From Streptomyces niger (GTDB lineage Bacteria; Actinomycetota; Actinomycetes; Streptomycetales; Streptomycetaceae), in contig NZ_JOFQ01000002.1 in assembly GCF_000718305.1 (NCBI RefSeq), positions 496,001 through 560,000 on the forward strand: a stretch of 64,000 bases of DNA, read 5' to 3'. Below the pieces are notes generated by a model. That model was given only the letters and a program-made list of their open reading frames with translations. It was not told where the DNA came from and did not search any database. Every line of letters starts with the position of its first letter. Positions within the stretch are counted from its first letter, which is position 1. The position numbers and the translations under genes were made by a program. Positions 55,857 through 63,261 of this stretch are shown here, one piece after another.

Positions 55857-56030
55857 CGTTCACGGAACCGTTCACGCCCACCGTGCGCGTGACCCCCTGC
55901 ACGGACCGATCACGGCGTTCACGAATAACAAGAAACCCCAGGTCAGGCGATCACGCCACCGCACACACGGCGTTCACGCCCCGGACCGTTCACGCGCGTG
56001 CCCCCTCTTAAAGGGGGGCACGCGTGAACG
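55857..56030. repeat. CGTTCACG iterons and terminal palindrome
   Basis: CGTTCACG occurs directly at 55857, 55869, 55916, 55971 and 55987 and inverted (CGTGAACG) at 56023. Variants CGATCACG occur between, near 55908 and 55948. The last two copies form the arms of a large hairpin (55987-56030) whose stem continues through GTGCCCCC/GGGGGGCAC and ends in loop TCTTAAA. Confidence 0.75.
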
Positions 56031-56087
56031 CTCCTCCGTGCACGCCTTCCTTCTACCGAAATCCCGGCCCTCTCTCAGGAGCGATCC

Positions 56088-56783
56088 ATGCCCCACCACA
56101 CCGGCCTCCCCAAGCCTCAGGACACTGATCCGGACCCGGACAACTCCGACACGACGCGAGCTCATCGCGGCAGCCGACTGACCAACCACGCCCTCCACGC
56201 GGCAGCAAGGTATGCCGTTGGACCGTCCAAGGACGGCGCCAACGGGGAAGCCCGCGCCCCAGGGGTGGCGCAGGCACTCGGGCACCAGAGGGTGCCCGAG
56301 GAGGACAAGCCCGTCGATGCGGCGTCTCCGCCACTGCCGCGCGCCGCCGAAGTAGCAGCCCTGCATCGCGTCGCCCGCCGCCGCCCCTACGGCAAGGGGC
56401 AGCGCAAGGAGCGAGTGGACGCCCGCTACAGCGTCGAGGAGAAGACCAAAATCCGCGCCAAGGCCCAGTCACTGAACATCACCGGCGCCTACCTCGTCGG
56501 GGCCGCCGTCATGGCCTACGTCGACGGCGACCTCGCCGTCCCCGGCCAGCGCACCCCCGTCGACGACTACATCGACGAGCTCAACGCCCTCCGCGCCCAG
56601 GTCGCGAGGATCGGCAACAACGTCAACCAGATCGCCCGCGTGCTCAACTCCGGCGGCAATCCACACGCTGGGGATGCCGCCACCCTGGCCCAGGCCGAGA
56701 GCACCCTGAACACCGTCCGGGCCACCATCGGCGACATCGCGGCGGCCGCAAACCGAGCCGTCTCTGCGAGGACGGCCACGTGA
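56088..56783 (+). CDS. mobC: MobC-like plasmid mobilization relaxosome protein
   Basis: The 231-residue protein has the MobC signature ARIGNNVNQIARVLNSGG (about residues 165-182). A preceding helical region (YSVEEKTKIRAKAQSLNITG) is the probable DNA-binding part. The N-terminal 90 residues are low complexity and include an acidic DTDPDPDN segment. MobC assists the relaxase at the nick site and helps melt oriT. It overlaps the relaxase gene by 4 bp (GTGA), so both are made together. The adjoining iteron region upstream is the likely target. Confidence 0.88.
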   Translation: MPHHTGLPKPQDTDPDPDNSDTTRAHRGSRLTNHALHAAARYAVGPSKDGANGEARAPGVAQALGHQRVPEEDKPVDAASPPLPRAAEVAALHRVARRRPYGKGQRKERVDARYSVEEKTKIRAKAQSLNITGAYLVGAAVMAYVDGDLAVPGQRTPVDDYIDELNALRAQVARIGNNVNQIARVLNSGGNPHAGDAATLAQAESTLNTVRATIGDIAAAANRAVSARTAT

Positions 56784-58498
56784 TCGCGAAAATCAGCAGC
56801 GGCAAGAGCACCGCCGGCCTGATCCGGTACCTGTTCGACACCAAGAAGGCCAAGGACCACACCGACCCACACCTGGTCGCCTCCTGGGACGGCTTCGCCC
56901 CCGATCCCGGCCGCGTCGACGACTTCGACGCCACCAAGAAACTCCTCGCCCAAGACCTCGACCTACACGTCAAGCAGGCCGGGCGGCTCGGCCGGGCTCC
57001 CGAGCAGCACGTATGGCACTGCTCGCTCCGTGCCGCGCCCGAGGACCGCATCCTCAGCGACGAAGACTGGGAACAGATCGCCCGCCGCGTCGTCGCGGCC
57101 ACCGGCATCGCTCCCGCCGATGGCCCCGACGGCTGCCGGTGGGTCGCCGTACGGCACGCCCCCGACCACATCCACATCATCGCCACCAAAGTCCGAGCAG
57201 ACCTGCGCCCCGCTCGCCACTGGAACGACTACCTGACCGCCGACCGCGAGCTCGCCGCCGTGGAGAAGGAATACGGCCTTCACCGCGTCGTCCGCGGCGA
57301 CCGCACCGCCGCCCAGCGCCCCACCCGCGCCGAACAGGAAAAGGCCCACCGCGCCGGCCACCAAGCCACAGCCCGCGAGCGCCTGCGCACCACCGTCCGC
57401 ACCGCTGTCGCGGTGGCCACCGATCCCGAGGAGTTCCTCACCGTGCTCGCCGGCACCGGTGTCCTCGTCGACGTTCAGCGCTTTCCCTCCGGTGACGTCC
57501 GCGGCTACAAGGTGGCCCTCGACGGCGACACCAGCGCCGCAGGCCAGCCCATCTGGTTCTCCGGCTCCAAGCTCGCCCCCGACCTCTCCTTCCCCAAGAT
57601 CCGCGAACGCCTGACCGCCACCGACGCAGATCCCGACATCCAGCAGCCAGGCAACCGCCGTCAGCCCAACCCCTGGCACCGGGCCACCGACGCAGCCGAA
57701 CGCACCCCCGCCCTCCTCGACCGGGGAAACGATGCGGCCGCGCAGGCCCACCTCGCCGCCTTCGGCGAAGCCCTCGACGCCCTCCCCGTCCTCGCACCCA
57801 AGGAGATCCGGCCCCACCTCGGCCAGGCCGCCCGGGCCTTCGAACGCGCCACCCGCTCCCGCATCCGCGCCGAACACCACCACGCACGCGCACTACGCAG
57901 CGCCGTCCGATCCATGCTCCGAGAACCCGCCCCCAAGGACGGAGCCACTCTCGCGATGTTCCTCGATGCAACCGTCCTCGTCGCCATCGCCGCCGCCCGC
58001 TGGCACCAGGCGCGCCGCCACGACCAGCAGGTCATGGCCGCTCGCGAGAGCCTGCTGTACATCCAGGCCGCCTACGACCAGGCCGCAACCGCGCCCCTGG
58101 CCGCCCTTGCCCAGCGCACCCCACCCACTCACACCGCCGAACACCACGCCCAGCAAATCCGCGCGATCCTGCCCCAGCGCGCGGAGGAAATCCTCGAAGA
58201 TCCCGCCTGGCCGGCCCTCGCCGCCGTGCTCACCGACGGTGAAACCGCCGGCCACCGGCCAGGCATGCTCATAGAGCAGGCTGCCCGCCAACGCTCGCTG
58301 GACGACGCCCGCTCACCTGCAAGGACGCTGACCTGGCGCATCCAGCGGCTCGGTCACCGTCCCGCACCCAGCGCCAGGGCCCTCGCCGCCCAGGCCCGCA
58401 GCAGCTACGCGACACAGGTGCGCCCCACCCCGCTGCCCTCGCAACCGCGACCCGCAGCCAACGAGGCCACTCGCCGGTCTCGTGCTCCGCGCCGCTGA
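56780..58498 (+). CDS. Relaxase/mobilization nuclease
   Basis: The 572-residue protein has a relaxase N-terminal domain (residues 1-260). IRYLFDTKKAKDH is near the start, HVWHCSLRAAPED follows, and the metal site HIHIIATKVR carries the HxH motif. Tyrosines at 17, 151 and 167 are candidate nucleophiles. The C-terminal half is helical and rich in Ala, Arg and His. This is the MOBP/MobA-like arrangement that goes with a separate MobC. It would nick oriT and lead the strand into a recipient using a mating pore supplied elsewhere; none is coded here. The GTG overlaps the mobC stop. Confidence 0.88.
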   Translation: MIAKISSGKSTAGLIRYLFDTKKAKDHTDPHLVASWDGFAPDPGRVDDFDATKKLLAQDLDLHVKQAGRLGRAPEQHVWHCSLRAAPEDRILSDEDWEQIARRVVAATGIAPADGPDGCRWVAVRHAPDHIHIIATKVRADLRPARHWNDYLTADRELAAVEKEYGLHRVVRGDRTAAQRPTRAEQEKAHRAGHQATARERLRTTVRTAVAVATDPEEFLTVLAGTGVLVDVQRFPSGDVRGYKVALDGDTSAAGQPIWFSGSKLAPDLSFPKIRERLTATDADPDIQQPGNRRQPNPWHRATDAAERTPALLDRGNDAAAQAHLAAFGEALDALPVLAPKEIRPHLGQAARAFERATRSRIRAEHHHARALRSAVRSMLREPAPKDGATLAMFLDATVLVAIAAARWHQARRHDQQVMAARESLLYIQAAYDQAATAPLAALAQRTPPTHTAEHHAQQIRAILPQRAEEILEDPAWPALAAVLTDGETAGHRPGMLIEQAARQRSLDDARSPARTLTWRIQRLGHRPAPSARALAAQARSSYATQVRPTPLPSQPRPAANEATRRSRAPRR

Positions 58499-58707
58499 AC
58501 ACACGCCCGGCAGGAGCCTAGGTCGCCAGGTTCGTCGACCGAGGGGACAACACAGAGCAGCCAGACGAGGGATGCGATCCAGCTCACGCTCCCACGCCGT
58601 AGCTGCTGAGATGGGGGCAGATTGTCCCACGCCGGTCAGCTGAGCCACCATCCGGGCGATGCATCAGCGGCCACTTCCCACGGCAACGCCCGAGATCCCG
58701 TCAGAGT
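58499..58707. other. Junction between transfer genes and the convergent defence operon
   Basis: These 209 bp lie between the convergent relaxase and DUF6339-like genes. There is no gene and no convincing terminator hairpin. The composition becomes less G+C-rich toward the defence operon. Confidence 0.5.
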
Positions 58708-59469
58708 TCACACTCCGACCACCACGGACAACGACTCCCGGAACACGCCTTCCAACTCCTCGTCGAGTATGTCCGCTGGCAGCGTGTCGAAGGATATGAA
58801 GGCGTTGAGCCTGAGTACCCGCATCAGGAAATCCCGGAGCACCTTCCTCTCCGCATGAGGAGGGACGTCGAGCGTCTGCCAGACCCGGACGATCGCACGC
58901 ACCAGATGTGGGCTTCCGCCGATCGAGGTTCGTCGGGCGTAGATCTGGTCGAAGGCCGACTCGTTGAGAACGGACAGTGAGGCGTAGAGGTCCTCCCTTC
59001 CGCCGTCCTCGTCGCACAAAAGGTGCGCTCGCCACCACAGCCGACCGAAGACATGGCGTGTGATGTCGGTCCCCAGTACCCGGTCACGGTGCAGGTCCGT
59101 GAACCGCCATGCGGACACGTCCGGCAGGACGACGAGCGAGAGGAAGGCCCAGAGATCACCCGCCACCGCCTCTGCCGGAACGATGCCCGAGTCCCGGTGG
59201 AGAATCGTCGCCACCTCGATGTCGAAACCCGCCGCCTGCTTCCTGCCGGGCTTAGCGGGGTAGCCACGCTCAGTGGCACATGAGAGCACCGACTCCCGCA
59301 GGGAGCCGAGCCGCCGTTCGGGAAGACGGGCGCCACCGGTGGCCGCGTAGAACATGGCCGGGTGGGAGAGAGTGGAACGTTCGCGCAGGCATTCGACCGA
59401 GTGCCGCAGATACTCCTCCCGAAGGCCGGACGCGGCTGCGGGCAGAAGACGCGGATAGAGATAGACCAT
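58708..59469 (-). CDS. DUF6339-like protein, last gene of the defence operon
   Basis: The 253-residue protein starts MVYLYPRLLPAAA. It has central motifs AVAGDLWAFLSLVVLPDVSA and WRFTDLHRDRVLGTDITRHV, then VFGRLWWRAHLLCDEDGG, and a helical C-terminus (VLRDFLMRVLRLNAFISFDT). I associate this pattern with DUF6339, which to my memory occurs beside Z1 and PD-(D/E)XK genes. No catalytic motif can be named. Its ATG overlaps the preceding stop (TGATG), so it is translated with the operon and probably is a functional part. The DNA is less G+C-rich than the core genome. Confidence 0.65.
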   Translation of the reverse strand: MVYLYPRLLPAAASGLREEYLRHSVECLRERSTLSHPAMFYAATGGARLPERRLGSLRESVLSCATERGYPAKPGRKQAAGFDIEVATILHRDSGIVPAEAVAGDLWAFLSLVVLPDVSAWRFTDLHRDRVLGTDITRHVFGRLWWRAHLLCDEDGGREDLYASLSVLNESAFDQIYARRTSIGGSPHLVRAIVRVWQTLDVPPHAERKVLRDFLMRVLRLNAFISFDTLPADILDEELEGVFRESLSVVVGV

Positions 59470-60371
59470 CACGTCTCCTTGGAGAAGAGGCCGACAGCGT
59501 GCTGGATCTTCGCCGAGAAGAGCGCCGGGTCCGTGCGACGTGTCATGCGCAGGGAGGTGAGAGAGGTACCGGGGAGGAAGGTGCGCAGCAGCCCGAGTAG
59601 CGTGTGACCGAGCGTGTCCGGCTCGAAACGAGAGGTATCCGTCAGCTCCTCGTCCGCTACGGCCCGCTCGATCATCAGGCGGACGACGTCCTGCCTGACG
59701 GCGGACTGGATGAGCCGCTCTGCGTACGACGCCTTCTCCGCACGGCGAAGCGCGTTGAGCACAGTCGGAGTGCCACTGTTCACGAGAAGCACGACGGCGC
59801 CCATCGTCGCCGCCTCCAGGTTCGGACCGATGTCGAGGTACCAAGGAGCCTTCTCCGGGTAGCCGGCGCTCTTGAAGTCGACCACCGCCATGGGGAACTG
59901 CGACGCGTCGCCCTGCAGGCGTACCCCGGCCCGGTGATGCCAGAGTACGGATCCCGCGCGCCGAGGACCGGTGGGGTCCGGGTTGTCCAGGCTCTTCGCG
60001 AGGATCAGCTGGGTGTCGAGCGACAGCAGACCACCACTGTCACGTCCGATCACGGTGAACGAGAGCTGTGCCGAGCGAGTGCCCCTACCAAGCAGCCTGA
60101 GCCGATCGGCCAGCCGTCGAAGGCCGCTGCCCGTAGAACTCCAGACCACTGAAAGGACGAGCTCGGCCTCGTAGGGGAGTCCGGTCGAAGCTCTGACTGC
60201 GTCGAGGTCGACTCCGACCGCCGTCTCGAGGGACAGATCCCTCTGAAAGTCCCAGTCGGGTATGAAGGCGGGCAGCGGAACGGCGTCCCCGTCCTCGGAC
60301 TTGAGGGACCACTCGGCCATGGACACCGATCCGACGGCCGCTCTCCGATAGGGATAGGCGCGACGGTTCAC
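59469..60371 (-). CDS. Unrecognised 300-residue protein of the defence operon
   Basis: I do not recognise this family. The GTG-initiated protein has a probable beta-rich N-terminal half (LPYEAELVLSVVWSSTGSGL, AQLSFTVIGRDSGGLLSLDT). A stretch with AVVDFKSAGYPEKAPWYLDI follows, and a helical C-terminal half contains VLNALRRAEKASYAERLIQS and VRQDVVRLMIERAVADEELT. It has no membrane segment and no P-loop. It overlaps its neighbours at both ends (GTGA with the GHKL gene, TGATG with the DUF6339-like gene), which implies a stoichiometric partner. A role bridging ATPase and nuclease is possible but unproven. Confidence 0.6.
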   Translation of the reverse strand: MNRRAYPYRRAAVGSVSMAEWSLKSEDGDAVPLPAFIPDWDFQRDLSLETAVGVDLDAVRASTGLPYEAELVLSVVWSSTGSGLRRLADRLRLLGRGTRSAQLSFTVIGRDSGGLLSLDTQLILAKSLDNPDPTGPRRAGSVLWHHRAGVRLQGDASQFPMAVVDFKSAGYPEKAPWYLDIGPNLEAATMGAVVLLVNSGTPTVLNALRRAEKASYAERLIQSAVRQDVVRLMIERAVADEELTDTSRFEPDTLGHTLLGLLRTFLPGTSLTSLRMTRRTDPALFSAKIQHAVGLFSKET

Positions 60372-62248
60372 CGGCCTTCGCCCCCTGCCTCCACAGTGAT
60401 CGTCAACTCGGTCATGGTGTCAGGGGCCGGCCTGACGATCAGAGACCAGACCGTGCCGTCACCGCCATCCGCGTACAACGAGGTTCCGGCCGTCATGGGC
60501 CCGTCCCCCGCGCGCCATCCCAATACCGTGGGAATCGACGCTCCGATGGGCGGCTCCACTTCGATCCCGCGACCGTCGCCCAAGGCAACGGCAGGATGCC
60601 CGTGCGCGACGCACGGACCCGCGTCGGGCAGGGTGAAACGTTGGACGAGGACGGCCTCACCGTCGACGACGTCGTGTTCGGGAACCCCGTCGTACAGAAC
60701 GCGCCGACGACCTGACGGACCGGTCGTTCCTCCCCTGGGGCCGGGGACACCGCCGGCTCCGGCCGCCCCCGCGAAGCCCCGTCCGGCGCCCGCGGGGCTT
60801 CCAGTGGAGGTCGTACCCGTGGCGAAAACGGCTTCCGCGCCCTCCCCGGCCGTACCCGCCATAAGCCCCGCCATGAGTCGGCTCATCCCGGCAAGGGAAA
60901 CGCCTTCGCCTGCTTCGTTCGACACCGGGGCGGGTCCGGAAGCCTCTTTCATGGCGTCGTTTATCTTGCGGAGAGCGTGCTTCGCCAGGCGATGGTCCTC
61001 TCCACTGAGTTTGTCCACCAACCAGGCGTCGTGCGACGCGGGCTCCGCCGCCGCGAAGATCCGGTCCATTCCGGCGTCGGCCCGGAAGACCGCCGCGTAG
61101 CCTCCGCTCTCTTCGAAGAAGGGAGGTCCCTCGAGGTACCTCACCACCAGATCGACCGGTCGCATGAGACACGTGTGGTGAAGCCTCTCTCCGATCCCCG
61201 CTTCCTGTGCCACCCGAGGAGGAGTTCCTTGGGGTGAGATGAACTTCCGCATGCCGAGCCGACCGAGGACGCGCCCCATGGACTTGTGTTCGACGAGGCG
61301 ATTCATGTCGTCGTACGCCCAGACGAACGGGCGGAGGTGACGTACTTCCGACGGCCTGGGTACGGGAACCGTCCGGCCCTCGTGGCTGGCGGAGAAGCGC
61401 ATAGGTGCGTCTCCCCCCTCCGGTAGCATCTTCGGCCAAAGGTTCCAGACCATGGCGTCGACGATCCACCGCATGGCCTCGGCGTCGTCGCGTTCGCCAA
61501 AGACGGGGTCGAGGATCGTGACGGAGGTCCCCGTCTCACCGTGGGGAAGGGCGGTCAGGCCGAGACTTCCGGCGACCTCGTCGGCCTCCTCCCCGACCAG
61601 CGGCTCGACGTAACCGTGCCGGACCTTTCCCCAGAAGTGACGGCCGGTGAAGGTCTTCGTACCGTCGTCGCCTTCCACTGTGTAGCTCTCGTGCACCGCC
61701 CACCCGATAAGTCGGGTCTCCAACCGGTCGTTCAACCGGCAACGCGTGTGCACGACCACTGTGTGTGATGCGGAGAGGAGGTGGAACACCGCCTTCCCGA
61801 AACCGTAGGTGCCACCACGACCGCTGATCTTGCTCGAGCTGCCGGTCTTGCGGACGAATGACGCGAAGTCGGACTGCCCTGGAACCGCGACGTCGGCGCG
61901 AGTGGGGCCGCCCAATCCTCTCGTCCCCGTGTCGGTCACGGTCAGGATGCGTAGAGCGGGGCGTGCGAGCGAGGCCCGAAGCTTTAGGTGTCGAAGCTGG
62001 GGTGCGTCCGCGGCGAAAAGGTTGCGCCACACCGGCGCCTCGCCGGGCCCGAGGGTACGCAGTTCCACTCGGTAGTCCACAGGGCGGTCCCCAGCCCGTG
62101 CGTCCCAGCTATTCTGAGCCGATTCCCTCACGAGAAGGGTCAGCGGGTCGAGCTCGGTGCCGTCGAGGTTCTTCAAAGCGCCCTCGGCCGTCCCTCCGCC
62201 GCCGGGAGCATAAGGCTCGGACAGCCAACGTGGGGATTCCGCGGTCAT
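60368..62248 (-). CDS. MORC/MutL-like GHKL ATPase
   Basis: The 626-residue protein has the GHKL ATPase fold at its N-terminus. The N box is LLVRESAQNSWDAR (about 32-45). The G1-type motif TVTDTGTRGLGG is near 104, and the lid GRGGTYGFGKAVFHLLSAS near 145 has the GxGK turn of MORC and MutL proteins. A beta-rich transducer-like middle follows (TGTSVTILDPVFG, VWNLWPKM). The later region has Gly/Ala-rich linkers and a C-terminal beta domain. In prokaryotic MORC systems such ATPases clamp DNA for a helicase and a nuclease, both encoded just upstream. It overlaps both adjacent genes by 4 bp. Confidence 0.85.
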   Translation of the reverse strand: MTAESPRWLSEPYAPGGGGTAEGALKNLDGTELDPLTLLVRESAQNSWDARAGDRPVDYRVELRTLGPGEAPVWRNLFAADAPQLRHLKLRASLARPALRILTVTDTGTRGLGGPTRADVAVPGQSDFASFVRKTGSSSKISGRGGTYGFGKAVFHLLSASHTVVVHTRCRLNDRLETRLIGWAVHESYTVEGDDGTKTFTGRHFWGKVRHGYVEPLVGEEADEVAGSLGLTALPHGETGTSVTILDPVFGERDDAEAMRWIVDAMVWNLWPKMLPEGGDAPMRFSASHEGRTVPVPRPSEVRHLRPFVWAYDDMNRLVEHKSMGRVLGRLGMRKFISPQGTPPRVAQEAGIGERLHHTCLMRPVDLVVRYLEGPPFFEESGGYAAVFRADAGMDRIFAAAEPASHDAWLVDKLSGEDHRLAKHALRKINDAMKEASGPAPVSNEAGEGVSLAGMSRLMAGLMAGTAGEGAEAVFATGTTSTGSPAGAGRGFAGAAGAGGVPGPRGGTTGPSGRRRVLYDGVPEHDVVDGEAVLVQRFTLPDAGPCVAHGHPAVALGDGRGIEVEPPIGASIPTVLGWRAGDGPMTAGTSLYADGGDGTVWSLIVRPAPDTMTELTITVEAGGEGR

Positions 62249-63261
62249 AGCGTCCGCCCCACTTCACCCAGGAAGGCTTCCACAGCCGTGTGCTCCAGCA
62301 TCGGCGAGTGGGCGCCCGCCAGATCGACGGTGTAGCGCACGTCCAGGAGGCCGTCGGGTACCGGCTTCATCAGGGAGGCCGTCGTGAGGCGGGGGAAGGC
62401 CTCATCGACCTCGTACCAACGCTCTTCGACGGGGGACAAGCGCAAAGCGCCTTCCTCATCTGTCTGTCCGCGCCGGTAACCGACACGTGCCAGCCGAAGC
62501 CACAGCTCCGACTCGTCGATGCACAGCCGAGCAGCCTCCGCGGCGAGCTCGCCGACGCTCTTTCCCCGCGGGGTTCGTTCGAACCGATGCCAGGCCAACA
62601 TCAGACGCCCGTCCTGTGGCGGCTCCAGCTGGTCGAGCCCATGGACGTCGAACGTCCTGCGTTCGGACGTCGTGGAGGTACTTTTCACCTCGACGGCGTG
62701 GAGGCCGTCGGAAAAGTCATGGCGACCGCCCTCGGGACCGGTCCACCAACTCACGGCCCCCGGGTCCTTGTCCAGCAGACGGAGTAGGACCGACAACTCG
62801 CCAGCGAGACCGATCTCCTGCGCCTCGGTGAGCGCACGGGGCACACCGCTGAAGAGCTGGCGCCAGCGGTTGACCACCGCCAACGTCGTGCGGTAGGGGT
62901 GTCGTCCGTCCGCCTCCAGAGCCACGAGAACGTCAGCGCACAAACCCGTGAAAACGTCGTCGAGATCTCTTCGGATACAGACGATGTCCGCGAAACGACC
63001 GTAGGTCTCGTCGTCCTCCAACGCCCGCTCCGTGACGCGCAGCGTTCCGCCGATCCGTCCGGTGGGGACCCGTCGACGCCCCCGAAGGGGGATCAACAAA
63101 TGGCGTAACGAGTAACCGTCGGTCGCCGCGGAGACCGCCCCGTGCTCGGTGACGACGGGAAGCGGGGACGTCCTGAGGGCGGCTCCGGGACCGAGCGGGG
63201 TCAGGTCCAACTCGGCCCAGTGCCGATCGAGCACGCGCCGCAGATCAGCGCCCCCGCTCAA
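62245..63261 (-). CDS. PD-(D/E)XK nuclease-like protein (DUF4420 type)
   Basis: The 338-residue protein has the restriction-endonuclease-like core. Glu lies in EIGLAGELSVLLRLLD (about 145-160), Asp in GGRHDFSDGL, and the ExK motif in HAVEVKSTSTTSE, followed by the conserved FDVHGLDQL. This is the DUF4420/PF14390 pattern of the PD-(D/E)XK proteins found next to Z1 helicases. It probably cuts DNA within the complex. The start is a TTG that overlaps the Z1 stop (TTGA); a GTG about 9 codons later is an alternative. It overlaps the GHKL gene at its 3' end. Confidence 0.85.
   Translation of the reverse strand: MSGGADLRRVLDRHWAELDLTPLGPGAALRTSPLPVVTEHGAVSAATDGYSLRHLLIPLRGRRRVPTGRIGGTLRVTERALEDDETYGRFADIVCIRRDLDDVFTGLCADVLVALEADGRHPYRTTLAVVNRWRQLFSGVPRALTEAQEIGLAGELSVLLRLLDKDPGAVSWWTGPEGGRHDFSDGLHAVEVKSTSTTSERRTFDVHGLDQLEPPQDGRLMLAWHRFERTPRGKSVGELAAEAARLCIDESELWLRLARVGYRRGQTDEEGALRLSPVEERWYEVDEAFPRLTTASLMKPVPDGLLDVRYTVDLAGAHSPMLEHTAVEAFLGEVGRTL

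Larger units (their letters stand above)
55649..56087. other. 440-bp iteron-rich non-coding region, candidate oriV/oriT
   Basis: This separates the replication ATPase gene from mobC. It contains six TGACCG and two CGGTCA sequences in 55651-55813. It also has six CGTTCACG sequences in 55857-56030 (the last inverted) and a long palindrome with a TCTTAAA loop. No coding frame of normal composition crosses it. The position just upstream of mobC/relaxase makes it a candidate origin of transfer, and the iterons suggest a replication origin. Confidence 0.6.
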
